From contig NZ_LXET01000053.1 of NCBI RefSeq assembly GCF_001655005.1, positions 43,677 through 107,676 on the forward strand: DNA of 64,000 nucleotides, given 5' to 3'. Of the stretch, positions 18,462-27,839 are shown one piece after another. The stretch's first letter is position 1; the number at the start of each line of letters is the position of its first letter. The position numbers and the translations under genes were made by a program. The stretch is from Hafnia paralvei ATCC 29927 (lineage in GTDB: Bacteria; Pseudomonadota; Gammaproteobacteria; Enterobacterales; Enterobacteriaceae). Below the pieces are notes generated by a model. The model did no database searches. It was not told where the DNA came from and saw only the letters and a program-made list of their open reading frames with translations.

Positions 18462-19079
18462 TTACAACTGTAGTCCACTTCGAGCCAATTGCAGGGCGAT
18501 AACCCACATGACACAGGCAACCAGCAGGTTAATCACTCGCTGAGCTTTTGGTGTACTCAACCACGGAGCCAACCATGCGGCTAATAGCGCGAGTGAAAAG
18601 AACCATAACGCCGATGCACTCACTGCGCCGAAAGCGAACCAGCTACGCGCATCTACGGCAAGCTGTCCCCCCAAACTCCCCAGAACGACGAAGGTATCAA
18701 GATAGACGTGCGGATTTAGCCATGTCACCGCCAGCATAGTCACGACAATACGCCAGCGACTCTGTTGCATGACCTCTGTGCCAGTCTGAATCCCCTGTTT
18801 TGCCAACGCCGCACGGAAAGCCCCCCATCCGTACCATAGCAGGAACGCGACACCGCCCCATGTAACCAGCATTAACAAAAGCGGCGACTGACTTAATAAC
18901 GCGCTTCCTCCAAAAATGCCGCCACAAATTAAAACGATATCGCTAAGCGCGCACAGGCAGGCGATCATCAGGTGGTATTGACGACGAATTCCTTGGCTCA
19001 ACACAAACGTATTTTGCGGACCAAGAGGCAAAATCATCGCTGCGCTCAGAGCAAAGCCCTGTAAAAAAACAGAAAACAT
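18462..19079 (-). CDS. argO: Arginine exporter ArgO
   Basis: LysE/ArgO family inner-membrane exporter of arginine and its toxic analogue canavanine. 205 residues with about six membrane segments. The signature LPLGPQNTFVLSQGIRRQY at residues 18-36 and the TWLNPHVYLDTFVVLG motif in the middle are diagnostic. Expected to be activated by ArgP, encoded two genes away. Confidence 0.95.
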   Translation of the reverse strand: MFSVFLQGFALSAAMILPLGPQNTFVLSQGIRRQYHLMIACLCALSDIVLICGGIFGGSALLSQSPLLLMLVTWGGVAFLLWYGWGAFRAALAKQGIQTGTEVMQQSRWRIVVTMLAVTWLNPHVYLDTFVVLGSLGGQLAVDARSWFAFGAVSASALWFFSLALLAAWLAPWLSTPKAQRVINLLVACVMWVIALQLARSGLQL

Positions 19080-19302
19080 GGAAGTCCCTCAGAAATATAA
19101 CGGCGTCCCAAAGAGATAATGGGCCGGAATGGCAGCGATATTACGCCGAGAATTTCAGAAGAGGAAATGGATGATTCTTATCGGGGATTAGAGAGGCTAA
19201 TGATATAGAGGCATGCGGCTAGAGCATTGAATATCACGCCAGCCTTTCGTCCGCCCACTAGCATCCCTAATGGCGGCTCTAAAATGCATTCCATTCAACA
19301 TG

Positions 19303-19340
19303 AAAAAGACACAGCAATATTGTTTTGTTTGTGTCTTTTT
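19303..19340. terminator. Terminator-like hairpin downstream of mscS / upstream of argO
   Basis: AAAAAGACACA (19303-19313) pairs with TGTGTCTTTTT (19330-19340) around a 16-nt loop. The U tails on both strands are inside the repeat, so it can act in either direction, most simply for transcripts coming through mscS. Confidence 0.7.
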
Positions 19341-19366
19341 AATTGTTTAAGTCTTGGTAGGGAGAG

Positions 19367-19520
19367 CCGCCGACACAAGGATGTATCGGCGGAGTTTGGG
19401 GCGCCCTGGATGGGCGATACCAAACCGAAGCGGAGATGGCGTCTCAGATAAAAGCGCGCAAGTGCAGAGACCACGCGCTGGTGGTCTCTGCCCGTACGCC
19501 TTCATCAGTGCATCAATGAA
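19367..19520. repeat. Hairpin array with GGA loops (array A)
   Basis: Consecutive stems: 19367-19392 (11-bp arms, one mismatch, loop AGGA), 19402-19416 (CGCCC/GGGCG, loop TGGAT), 19464-19491 (perfect 11-bp arms, loop GCGCTG) and 19501-19520 (TTCAT/ATGAA). On the plus strand the first loop reads ACAAGGATGT, a full match to the CsrA/RsmA consensus ACANGGANGU. A related array lies at 63894-63998. Confidence 0.65.
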
Positions 19521-19603
19521 GCTCGGTATCGACAGGCGGGCGGAACCTTGCACAGCCTTAACATAAACAACTGACGCTCGAAACGCCTAAACAATAGGAG
19601 ATT

Positions 19604-20470
19604 CTATTCCCCTTCAGCCTTACGCACCGCGGCTTGATACAGATGTACATCCATCTGCGGGAATGGAATACCAATTTTATTGGCATCCAAACCACGTTTG
19701 AAGTTTTCCATCAGGTCAAAATAGACAGGCCAATAATTAGCATTGGTTGTCCATGCGCGAACCACAAAATTCAGAGATGAAGCAGCCATTTCATTCAGGC
19801 GAATAGTGACGCCTTGATCGTGCATAATACGACTATCAGCAGCAACAATATCGCCCAGAACTTTTTTAACGATATCGATGTCAGCATCGTAGGCGACGCC
19901 AACGGTAATATCTACGCGGCGATTAGGCTCACGCGAGTAGTTGATAATATTACCTGCAATGATTTTACCATTTGGCACTACAATAGTTTTATTGTCAGCA
20001 GTCAGCATCGTTGTAGAGAAAATCTGTACGTCTTTAACCGTACCCGATACGCCGCCCAAATCAACAAACTCTCCGGTACGGAATGGACGGAACAGAACCA
20101 ACAAAACACCCGCAGCAAAGTTAGATAGTGAGCCCTGCAACGCCAAACCAACAGCTAAACCTGCGGCACCGATAACGGCAATCACAGACGCAGTCTGCAC
20201 ACCTAAACGACCTAGCGCAGCAATAATGGTAAACGCCATAATACCGTAGCGCACCAGTGCAGAAAGGAAGTGAGCAACGGTGAGGTCTACGCCGCGAGCC
20301 TTCATTAAACGGGTAATTGTGCCGGAAACGATTTTGGCAATAATCGAACCCACAATGAAGATAACGATCGCAGCAATAATATTTACCGCATAGTGAATCA
20401 ATAAGTCCTGATTTTTCACTAACCAGTTTCCGGCATTATTAATGCCATCAACAACGTTCAGGTCTTTCAT
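19604..20470 (-). CDS. mscS: Small-conductance mechanosensitive channel MscS
   Basis: Inner-membrane homoheptameric channel that opens under hypo-osmotic shock. 288 residues (E. coli 286). The pore-lining TM3 with the Ala/Gly pattern GAAGLAVGLALQGSLSNFAA lies at about residues 99-118, followed by the beta domain and the C-terminal cage. Its upstream gap contains an ERIC element, and its downstream region a hairpin array. Confidence 0.96.
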   Translation of the reverse strand: MKDLNVVDGINNAGNWLVKNQDLLIHYAVNIIAAIVIFIVGSIIAKIVSGTITRLMKARGVDLTVAHFLSALVRYGIMAFTIIAALGRLGVQTASVIAVIGAAGLAVGLALQGSLSNFAAGVLLVLFRPFRTGEFVDLGGVSGTVKDVQIFSTTMLTADNKTIVVPNGKIIAGNIINYSREPNRRVDITVGVAYDADIDIVKKVLGDIVAADSRIMHDQGVTIRLNEMAASSLNFVVRAWTTNANYWPVYFDLMENFKRGLDANKIGIPFPQMDVHLYQAAVRKAEGE

Positions 20471-20529
20471 AAACCATCCTTCCTTTTAAGAAATCAAAAG
20501 TAATGCAATATGCTCAATTTATGCCGTTT

Positions 20530-20656
20530 TATACCCCAAATAATTGGAGTTGCATCAAGGCGGCAAGTGAGAAAAACCCGATGAGCTTACTCTAGTAAGT
20601 GATTCGGGTGAGCGAACACAGCCAACACAGATGCAACTTCAAGTATGACGGATATA
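20530..20656. repeat. ERIC element (copy 2) between fbaA and mscS
   Basis: Exactly 127 bp, the canonical ERIC length, from TATACCCCAAATAATTGGAG to AAGTATGACGGATATA. The internal GAGCTTACTCTAGTAAGTGA and GGGTGAGCGAACACAGCC blocks are close to the published consensus, making this the best preserved copy here. It sits within the 387-bp fbaA-mscS gap (20471-20857), which otherwise holds the fbaA terminator and the mscS promoter. Confidence 0.95.
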
Positions 20657-20780
20657 TGCGACATGTTGACGTAAGGTTAACGGACAATGGGCCATACGCC
20701 AACTAATCAAAACTTAAAATATAAAATTTGGCCCAATGAAATAGGATAATTCAGAGATATTGGTCGTCATATAAAACAAA

Positions 20781-20814
20781 AAAAACACCCCAACGAAATC
20801 GTCAGGGTGTTTTT
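20781..20814. terminator. fbaA terminator
   Basis: AAAAACACCC (20781-20790) / GGGTGTTTTT (20805-20814), with a smaller ACGA/TCGT pairing in the loop. An A-rich stretch to the left supplies the U tract on the minus strand. Confidence 0.85.
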
Positions 20815-20857
20815 ATTTGACCGCAGCACCAATCAAATTAGTGCTGCGCCGCAAGAA

Positions 20858-21937
20858 TTACAGAACGTCTTTGCAGTTCAGTTCGTCAAATGCCAGTTCC
20901 AGACGAGCAATCATGCTGGTCTGAGCTGCACGCAACCAAACGCGTGGGTCATAGTATTTCTTGTTAGGCTTGTCTGCACCTTCTGGGTTACCCAGCTGGC
21001 CCTGCAGATAACCTTCGTTTTTCTTGTAGTAGTTCAGAATACCTTCCCACGTTGCCCACTGGGTATCGGTGTCGATATTCATTTTAACTACGCCGTAGCT
21101 TACAGCTTCTTTGATTTCTGCAGCAGTAGAACCAGAACCGCCGTGGAATACGAAGTTCAGGCTGTTGTGTGGCAGATTATGTTTCTTAGAAACATATTCC
21201 TGAGAGTTGTGCAGAATTTTTGGAGTCAGCTGTACGTTACCTGGCTTGTAAACACCGTGTACGTTACCGAAAGAAGCAGCGATAGTGAAACGTGGGCTGA
21301 TTGCGTTCAGTTTGGTGTACGCATAGTCAACGTCTTCTGGCTGAGTATACAGCGCAGAGCTATCCATATGGCTGTTATCTACGCCATCTTCTTCACCGCC
21401 GGTGCAACCCAGTTCAATTTCCAGCGTCATGCCGATTTTAGACATGCGGGTCAGATACTTGGAGCAAATTTCGATGTTTTCTTCTAAGGACTCTTCAGAC
21501 AGATCGATCATGTGAGAAGAGAACAGTGGCTTGCCGGTTGCTGCGAAATGTTTTTCGCCAGCGTCCAACAGCCCGTCTAACCATGGCAGCAGTTTCTTGG
21601 CGCAGTGGTCAGTGTGCAGGATAACTGGAACACCGTAGTGCTCAGCCATCTGGTGAACATGGTGTGCACCAGAAATTGCGCCCAGAATAGCAGCGCCCTG
21701 AGGAACGTCGGTTTTCACGCCTTTACCAGCGATAAATGCTGCACCGCCGTTTGAGAACTGAACGATAACCGGAGCACGTACTTTCGCAGCAGCTTCCATT
21801 ACCGCATTGATAGAGTCGGTACCAACACAGTTGACTGCAGGCAATGCGAAATTGTTTTCTTTAGCGATCTGGAAAACTTTCTGAACATCATCACCAGTGA
21901 TGACACCCGGTTTAACAAAATCAAAAATTTTAGACAT
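20858..21937 (-). CDS. fbaA: Class II fructose-1,6-bisphosphate aldolase
   Basis: Zinc-dependent aldolase of glycolysis and gluconeogenesis. 359 residues, the same as E. coli. Asp110 and metal ligand His111 lie in VILHTDHCAKKL. Further ligands are near LEIELGCTGGEEDGVDNS and FVFHGGSGSTAAEIKEAV (phosphate loop). Last gene of epd-pgk-fbaA, 141 bp after pgk with a GC-rich hairpin between. Confidence 0.97.
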   Translation of the reverse strand: MSKIFDFVKPGVITGDDVQKVFQIAKENNFALPAVNCVGTDSINAVMEAAAKVRAPVIVQFSNGGAAFIAGKGVKTDVPQGAAILGAISGAHHVHQMAEHYGVPVILHTDHCAKKLLPWLDGLLDAGEKHFAATGKPLFSSHMIDLSEESLEENIEICSKYLTRMSKIGMTLEIELGCTGGEEDGVDNSHMDSSALYTQPEDVDYAYTKLNAISPRFTIAASFGNVHGVYKPGNVQLTPKILHNSQEYVSKKHNLPHNSLNFVFHGGSGSTAAEIKEAVSYGVVKMNIDTDTQWATWEGILNYYKKNEGYLQGQLGNPEGADKPNKKYYDPRVWLRAAQTSMIARLELAFDELNCKDVL

Positions 21938-22048
21938 GTTACGTCGTCCTGTTTCGTGGGCCGTAAGTAAAAAATAAATCGTCTTCAGCTGCTTGATGTG
22001 GGCAAAGTACAGAGAAAAAAGCTACCACACATTCAAACAGATAGAACA

Positions 22049-22069
22049 ACGGGAGGCTCGGCCTCCCGT
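22049..22069. other. Intercistronic hairpin between pgk and fbaA
   Basis: ACGGGAGGC / GCCTCCCGT with a TCG loop, 9 bp downstream of the pgk stop. No U tract follows on the minus strand, so it is more likely an mRNA 3'-end stabiliser or partial attenuator than a full terminator. Confidence 0.6.
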
Positions 22070-22078
22070 CACGGTTCA

Positions 22079-23242
22079 TTACTGCTTAGCACGTTCTTCC
22101 AGCATCACTACAGCTGGCAGTTTCTTGCCTTCAACGAATTCAAGGAATGCGCCGCCGCCAGTAGAGATATAGGAAATTTTGTCAGCAATGCCGAACAAAT
22201 CGATAGCTGCCAGAGTGTCGCCGCCGCCAGCAATAGAGAATGCTTCACTATCAGCGATAGCCTGAGCAACGATCTCGGTGCCTTTACGGAAGTTAGGGAA
22301 CTCGAACACGCCGACTGGACCATTCCATAGAATGGTTTTTGCATTCTTCAGAATTTCAGCCAGTTCGTGTGCAGAAGCATCACCCAGATCCAGAATCTGT
22401 TCGTCATCTTTAATATCGTTTACGGATTTCAGCGTTGCGGCCGCAGTTTCAGAGAATTCGGTTGCAACACGGACATCCGTTGGTACTGGGATGTCGCAGG
22501 TTGTCAGCAGTTTTTTCGCTTCGCCTACCAGATCCGCTTCGTACAGAGATTTACCTACATTGTGGCCTTGAGCAGCAACGAAGGTGTTAGCGATACCGCC
22601 ACCAACAATCAGTTTGTCAGCAATTTTAGACAAGGAGTCCAGAACGGTCAGCTTGGTAGAAACTTTTGAACCACCAACGATTGCAACCATTGGACGGGCT
22701 GGATTACCCAGAGCTTTACCCAAAGCTTCCAGTTCTGCAGACAACAGAGGGCCCGCACATGCGATAGGCGCAAATTTGCCTACGCCGTGGGTAGAAGCCT
22801 GTGCACGGTGTGCAGTACCGAATGCGTCCATGACGTAAACGTCGCACAGTGCAGCGTATTTCTTAGACAGGGTTTCGTCGTCTTTCTTTTCGCCTTTGTT
22901 GAAGCGAACGTTTTCCAGAACAACCAACTCACCTTCTGCAACATCCACACCATCCAAATAGTCTTTAGCCAGACGAACTGGTGACTTCAGGTGATCTTTC
23001 AGATAGTTAACTACAGGCAGCAGAGAGTACTCTTCGTTGTATTCGCCTTCGGTAGGACGACCCAGATGGGAAGTAACCATAACACGAGCGCCCTGTTTCA
23101 GAGCAGCTTCGATAGTTGGCAGAGACGCACGGATACGCGCATCAGAAGTCACTTTGCCTTCTTTAACTGGGACGTTCAGATCTGAACGGATCAGGACACG
23201 TTTACCAGCCAAATCCAAATCGGTCATCTTAATTACAGACAT
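22079..23242 (-). CDS. pgk: Phosphoglycerate kinase
   Basis: Glycolytic kinase, 387 residues as in E. coli. Substrate-binding RSDLNVPVKEGKV at residues 19-31, VTSHLGRPTEGEYNEEYSL, and the nucleotide-binding GGSKVSTKLTVLDSL and GGGDTLAAIDLFG. Middle gene of the operon, 40 bp after epd. Confidence 0.98.
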   Translation of the reverse strand: MSVIKMTDLDLAGKRVLIRSDLNVPVKEGKVTSDARIRASLPTIEAALKQGARVMVTSHLGRPTEGEYNEEYSLLPVVNYLKDHLKSPVRLAKDYLDGVDVAEGELVVLENVRFNKGEKKDDETLSKKYAALCDVYVMDAFGTAHRAQASTHGVGKFAPIACAGPLLSAELEALGKALGNPARPMVAIVGGSKVSTKLTVLDSLSKIADKLIVGGGIANTFVAAQGHNVGKSLYEADLVGEAKKLLTTCDIPVPTDVRVATEFSETAAATLKSVNDIKDDEQILDLGDASAHELAEILKNAKTILWNGPVGVFEFPNFRKGTEIVAQAIADSEAFSIAGGGDTLAAIDLFGIADKISYISTGGGAFLEFVEGKKLPAVVMLEERAKQ

Positions 23243-23282
23243 GGTGAACCCTCTCGTTGATTCTCTTAAAGTTGCTTGACCG

Positions 23283-24326
23283 TCACAGCAGCACAGGCCG
23301 CTGTGCCGTACTGGAAACCGCTTGGAACATTGCCAGCGTTGTATCTAACATACGATTGGCAAAACCCCATTCGTTGTCACACCAGACCAACGTTTTTATC
23401 AGGTGTTGACCGCTAACTCGCGTCTGCGTGCCATCAACAATGGCACTGTGCGGGTCGTGGTTAAAATCGGTCGAAACCAGTGGTAATTCTGTATAGTCAA
23501 CTATACCACGAAATGAGGTGCTTGCTGCCTTTTGCAGTAGGTGGTTGACATCACTCACCTTTACTGCGGCCTGCACGCTAACACTCAAATCAATTGCCGT
23601 CACATTGATGGTCGGCACTCGCACTGAAATCGCTTCAAAACGATCGCAGAACTTGGGAAATATACGGGTGATACCTGCGGCAAGTTTGGTGTCGACAGGT
23701 ATAATCGACTGACTTGCTGCACGCGTCCGACGCAGGTCGGAATGGTACGCATCTATCACCGGCTGATCGTTCATTGATGAATGGATCGTTGTCACCGTAC
23801 CCGATTCAATGCCAAACGCGTCGTCGAGCAGTTTTATAACAGGGATAATGCAGTTCGTCGTGCAGGATGCGTTAGACACAATGTGGTGTTCTGGTTGTAA
23901 CTCCTGCTGATTCACACCGTAAACGACAGTGGCATCAAGGTCGTGACTGCCAGGGTGTGAGAACAACACTTTTTTGGCTCCCGCAGCAATATGCGCTTCA
24001 CCGTCAGCTCGGCTGCCATACACGCCGCTACAATCAAGCACGATATCTACCCCCAATTCACTCCACGGTAAATTGGCAATCTGCTTTTCATGCAGCAGGC
24101 GGATAATATCCCCACCTACCCACATCGTATCTCGTTCTTGACGGACATCCCAAGCGAAGCGCCCATGACTGGTATCGTATTTCAATAAATGAGCCATGCC
24201 TTCAGCATCAGCCAATTCATTGATCGCCACCACGGACATCTCTACCCGTCGGCCGGATTCATATAGCGCACGTAACACGCTGCGCCCGATGCGGCCAAAA
24301 CCGTTTATTGCGATGCGAATGGTCAT
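23283..24326 (-). CDS. epd: Erythrose-4-phosphate dehydrogenase
   Basis: NAD-dependent oxidation of erythrose 4-phosphate to 4-phosphoerythronate, start of the DXP-dependent pyridoxal phosphate route. GAPDH superfamily, 347 residues (E. coli 339). N-terminal INGFGRIGRSVLRALYESGR and catalytic Cys155 in SNASCTTNCIIP. Location before pgk and the YESGRRVEMSVVAINELAD stretch favour Epd over GapA. A Cra-type operator lies about 130 bp upstream. Confidence 0.95.
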   Translation of the reverse strand: MTIRIAINGFGRIGRSVLRALYESGRRVEMSVVAINELADAEGMAHLLKYDTSHGRFAWDVRQERDTMWVGGDIIRLLHEKQIANLPWSELGVDIVLDCSGVYGSRADGEAHIAAGAKKVLFSHPGSHDLDATVVYGVNQQELQPEHHIVSNASCTTNCIIPVIKLLDDAFGIESGTVTTIHSSMNDQPVIDAYHSDLRRTRAASQSIIPVDTKLAAGITRIFPKFCDRFEAISVRVPTINVTAIDLSVSVQAAVKVSDVNHLLQKAASTSFRGIVDYTELPLVSTDFNHDPHSAIVDGTQTRVSGQHLIKTLVWCDNEWGFANRMLDTTLAMFQAVSSTAQRPVLL

Positions 24327-24599
24327 ATCACTCCCTGCGCCGAACGCAGTTTAAAACAAAAGTTTTAAGACAAGAGCATAGAGTACTGCAGCATCGAAAA
24401 CGATGGAAATCCCACGGTCACATAATCCCAATAATGACGTTTCATCAATCAACTGAAACGCTTCAGCCAAGAATAAACCAAAGCCTTAGCAAAAGAAATA
24501 ACCGCAATAAAAAGGGCGTTAAGCCTCGCTTTCTTTCGCCAAAAATGTGCTGTAGTTCACAAATTATCGCGTTTCATATCCCCGTTCAGGCGTAAAAAA
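24327..24599. promoter_or_regulatory. epd-pgk-fbaA promoter region
   Basis: About 270 bp between the epd start and the tktA terminator, without a credible gene. Contains a near-palindromic Cra (FruR) box at 24453-24466 and should hold the operon promoter. Confidence 0.55.
24453..24466. promoter_or_regulatory. Cra (FruR) operator for epd-pgk-fbaA
   Basis: CTGAAACGCTTCAG is a nearly perfect version of the Cra palindrome (core TGAAACGTTTCA, one difference). Cra represses the E. coli epd operon, so the location is as expected. Confidence 0.75.
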
Positions 24600-24625
24600 A
24601 CGGGACTGCCCTGCGGCAATCCCGT
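24600..24625 (-). terminator. tktA terminator
   Basis: ACGGGA-C-TGCC / GGCA-A-TCCCGT around CTGC, just past the tktA stop. The A7 to its left gives a U tract on the minus strand. Confidence 0.88.
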
Positions 24626-24648
24626 TTCTATCTACGATGCTTACCGAA

Positions 24649-26643
24649 TTACTTCAGCAGAGCTTTCGCTTTAGCAACAACGTTGTCTACGGTGAAACCA
24701 AACTCTTTAAATAACAGTTCAGCCGGTGCTGATTCACCGAAGGTTGTCATACCCACCACCGCGCCGTTCAAACCAACGTATTTGTACCAGAAGTCAGCGA
24801 TACCCGCTTCAACAGCCACACGCGCAGTAACTGCCGCCGGCAGTACAGATTCGCGGTATGCCGCATCTTGCTTATCGAAGACTTCAGTTGCAGGCATAGA
24901 AACTACGCGCACTTTGCGGCCTTCAGCGGTTAACTGCTCTGCGGCGTTCATTGCTAGTTCAACTTCAGAACCGGTAGCGATGAAGATCAGCTCTGGCTGA
25001 CCCGCGCAATCTTTCAGGATGTAACCACCGCGAGAAATATTAGCAACCTGCTCTGGAGTACGATCCATCTGAGCCAAATTCTGGCGAGAGAAGATCAACG
25101 CAGATGGGCCATCGTTGCGCTGAATAGCGAACTGCCACGCAACCGCAGACTCAACCTGATCACATGGACGCCAAGTGTTCATATTTGGTGTTACGCGCAG
25201 GCTAGCCATCTGCTCAACTGGCTGGTGAGTTGGGCCATCTTCGCCCAGACCGATAGAGTCATGGGTATAAACGAAGATATTGCGGATTTTCATCAGCGCA
25301 GCCATACGTACGGCGTTACGAGCATATTCCATGAACATCAGGAAAGTGGCACCGTATGGCAGGAAACCGCCATGCAGAGCAATACCGTTCATGATGGCAG
25401 ACATACCGAATTCACGTACACCATAATGGATGTAGTTACCGGCCAGATCTTCGTTCAACGGCTTAGAACCAGACCACATGGTCAGGTTGCTAGGAGCCAA
25501 GTCAGCAGAACCGCCTAGGAATTCTGGCAGCACTTTACCGAAGGCTTCCAGTGCATTCTGAGAGGCTTTACGGCTAGCAATTTTAGCTGGGTTTGCTTGC
25601 AGGTGGTCGATGAATTTCTTGGATTCTTCAGCCCAGTTAGCAGGCAGTTCACCGCTCACGCGACGTTTGAACTCAGCAGCCAGTTCAGGGAATGCAGCTT
25701 TATAAGCAGCGAATTTCTGATCCCAAGCGCTTTCTTTCGCTTTACCCGCTTCTTTAGCATCCCACTGAGAATAGATTTCCTGTGGAATTTCAAATGGAGC
25801 ATAGTTCCAGCCCAATGCTTTACGGGTAGCTTCGATTTCAGCCGCGCCCAGTGGAGCACCATGAGCTTCATGAGAGCCCGCTTTGTTCGGAGAACCGAAA
25901 CCGATAGTCGTTTTGCACATCAGCAGTGATGGCTTATCGGTGACTTTACGTGCGTCTTCGATTGCCGCTTTGATAGCGTCGCTGTTGTGACCGTCTACGC
26001 CACGGATAACGTGCCAGCCGTAAGCTTCGAAGCGCTCAGCGGTGTTATCAGTGAACCAACCTTCAACATGACCATCGATGGAAATACCGTTGTCATCGTA
26101 GAACGCAGTCAGTTTGCCCAGCTTCAAGGTACCCGCCAGAGAGCAAACTTCGTGAGAAATGCCTTCCATCATGCAACCGTCACCCAAGAATGCATAGGTG
26201 TGGTGGTTAACGATTTCATGACCAGGACGGTTAAACTGCGCAGCCAAAGTACGCTCAGCAATAGCCATACCTACCGCGTTCGCGATGCCCTGACCCAATG
26301 GGCCAGTGGTTGTTTCAACACCAGGGGTGTAACCGTATTCTGGGTGGCCTGGGGTTTTAGAATGTAACTGACGGAAATTTTCCAGCTCAGTGATTGGTAG
26401 GTCATAACCTGTGAGGTGCAGCAGGCTATAAATCAACATGGAGCCATGGCCGTTTGATAGCACGAAGCGGTCACGATCGGCCCAATTTGGATTGGTCGGG
26501 TTGTGATTCATGTAATCGCGCCACAGGACTTCCGCGATATCAGCCATCCCCATAGGGGCACCTGGGTGACCAGAATTGGCTTTCTGCACAGCGTCCATAC
26601 TGAGTGCACGGATCGCATTGGCAAGCTCTTTACGAGAGGACAT
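24649..26643 (-). CDS. tktA: Transketolase
   Basis: ThDP-dependent two-carbon transfer enzyme of the non-oxidative pentose phosphate pathway. 664 residues (E. coli 663). The ThDP motif begins GDGCMMEGISHEVCSLAG near residue 154. The pyrimidine-domain catalytic Glu region is in YGVREFGMSAIMNGIALHGG. Divergent from the first loiP gene. The position next to epd/loiP is that of tktA, not tktB. Confidence 0.97.
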   Translation of the reverse strand: MSSRKELANAIRALSMDAVQKANSGHPGAPMGMADIAEVLWRDYMNHNPTNPNWADRDRFVLSNGHGSMLIYSLLHLTGYDLPITELENFRQLHSKTPGHPEYGYTPGVETTTGPLGQGIANAVGMAIAERTLAAQFNRPGHEIVNHHTYAFLGDGCMMEGISHEVCSLAGTLKLGKLTAFYDDNGISIDGHVEGWFTDNTAERFEAYGWHVIRGVDGHNSDAIKAAIEDARKVTDKPSLLMCKTTIGFGSPNKAGSHEAHGAPLGAAEIEATRKALGWNYAPFEIPQEIYSQWDAKEAGKAKESAWDQKFAAYKAAFPELAAEFKRRVSGELPANWAEESKKFIDHLQANPAKIASRKASQNALEAFGKVLPEFLGGSADLAPSNLTMWSGSKPLNEDLAGNYIHYGVREFGMSAIMNGIALHGGFLPYGATFLMFMEYARNAVRMAALMKIRNIFVYTHDSIGLGEDGPTHQPVEQMASLRVTPNMNTWRPCDQVESAVAWQFAIQRNDGPSALIFSRQNLAQMDRTPEQVANISRGGYILKDCAGQPELIFIATGSEVELAMNAAEQLTAEGRKVRVVSMPATEVFDKQDAAYRESVLPAAVTARVAVEAGIADFWYKYVGLNGAVVGMTTFGESAPAELLFKEFGFTVDNVVAKAKALLK

Positions 26644-26894
26644 GTTCTACTCCAAGTCGGATTTAAAGAAACAGGGTTCGAGGTATTTTCTCAGACTACG
26701 CATGAAAACAGCAATCCCTAAGGCCAAATGAGTGCATCAAGTCTCATTTAATCCCTGTAAATAGCAGATTAATCCGCTTTCATATGGAGTCTGCACAGAC
26801 AAAATACATACTCAATGACAGCCCGTTTTGCGCTGGATACACTACCACAGATCGACCTTCAATCTCTGGAAAGACTGCACCAAAGGAAAATAAC

Positions 26895-27650
26895 ATGAAC
26901 AAAATAACACTTCCGCTTATTGCTCTAACAGCCTCAGCCTTCCTCAGCGGCTGTCAAAACATGAACGCCGAGGGACTGATGCAATCGGGTGCACAGGCAT
27001 TTCAGGCGGCAACGCTGTCAGATGCGCAGGTAAAAGCCCTGAGCGAACAATCATGTGCCGAAATGGACAGCAAAAATCAAATTGCACCAGCCGACAGTAC
27101 CTACGCTAAACGGTTAGCCACTATATCTAAAGCATTGGGCAGCGATATCAATGGTACCCCAGTTAACTATAAAGTCTACGTCACTAAAGATGTCAACGCA
27201 TGGGCAATGGCTAACGGCTGCGTGCGCGTATACAGCGGTCTGATGGACATGATGAACGATAATGAAGTGGAAGGCGTTCTTGGTCACGAAATGGGGCACG
27301 TAGCCTTGGGCCACTCACGTAAAGCTATGCAGGTAGCCTACGCCACAACGGCAGCACGCACTGCCATTGCGGCCAGCAGCGGTATCGGTGCACAGCTTTC
27401 TCAATCACAGCTCGCCGATCTGGGGGAAAGACTGGTGAACTCCCAGTTCTCCCAAAAACAAGAAAGTGAAGCTGACGACTACTCGTTCGATCTACTGAAG
27501 AAACGCGGCATTAATCCGATCGGATTGGCGACCAGTTTCGATAAGCTCGCCTCTCAGGAAGCCGGACGTCAAAGCAGTATGTTTGACGATCACCCGTCCT
27601 CTCAGGCGCGCGCTCAACATATCCGAGATCGCATCGCAGCAGAGCAATAA
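26895..27650 (+). CDS. loiP: M48-family metalloprotease lipoprotein LoiP (first copy)
   Basis: 251 residues (E. coli LoiP/YggG about 252). Outer-membrane lipoprotein with lipobox LSGC (Cys about 20) and zinc motif HEMGH in EVEGVLGHEMGHVALGHS. The third ligand is the Glu of QESEADDYS. In E. coli it works with BepA and the OmpA environment and is linked to low-osmolarity stress. The open frame extends 37 codons upstream, but the AAAGGA before 26895 and the signal peptide fix the start here. Followed by its own terminator and a second, similar gene. Confidence 0.93.
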   Translation: MNKITLPLIALTASAFLSGCQNMNAEGLMQSGAQAFQAATLSDAQVKALSEQSCAEMDSKNQIAPADSTYAKRLATISKALGSDINGTPVNYKVYVTKDVNAWAMANGCVRVYSGLMDMMNDNEVEGVLGHEMGHVALGHSRKAMQVAYATTAARTAIAASSGIGAQLSQSQLADLGERLVNSQFSQKQESEADDYSFDLLKKRGINPIGLATSFDKLASQEAGRQSSMFDDHPSSQARAQHIRDRIAAEQ

Positions 27651-27658
27651 CACTGTCA

Positions 27659-27684
27659 GGCTCCGGTATAATTCGGAGCCTTTT
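27659..27684 (+). terminator. Terminator after first loiP
   Basis: GGCTCCG (27659-27665) / CGGAGCC (27674-27680) followed by TTTT. Confidence 0.88.
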
Positions 27685-27839
27685 CGCCCTACTTCATCCT
27701 CTATTTTCCCCTGCTAAATTGTTTTTGACTTAATATTTAATTAACTATTTACGTCCTTGACCTAGTGATAGCATCAGCTGATTTTATTTTATGTAAATCA
27801 TCCAATTAACCTATCATTTGTCAACGGAAGATAAAGATA

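Larger units (their letters stand above)
19080..19603. other. argO-mscS intergenic region
   Basis: 524 bp with no credible gene. The 5' part holds the argO promoter (ArgP target). The middle has a terminator-like hairpin at 19303-19340, and 19367-19520 is an array of hairpins. It forms the downstream region of mscS on the minus strand. Confidence 0.6.

Noticed and set aside
19227..19566. Plus-strand frames in the argO-mscS gap
   Set aside because: They run through a terminator-like hairpin and the hairpin array, without ribosome-binding sites or protein-like composition.
19340..19570. CsrB or CsrC small RNA gene
   Set aside because: The loops resemble CsrA sites, but csrB and csrC lie at other conserved loci, have many more repeats, and this array lacks a following terminator on the plus strand.
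20807..21487. 226-codon plus-strand frame inside fbaA
   Set aside because: Exact antisense shadow of the highly conserved fbaA; Phe/Gln/Val-rich, with no domain.
26784..26894. N-terminal extension of the first loiP gene
   Set aside because: The 37 extra codons lack a ribosome-binding site and would bury the lipoprotein signal.
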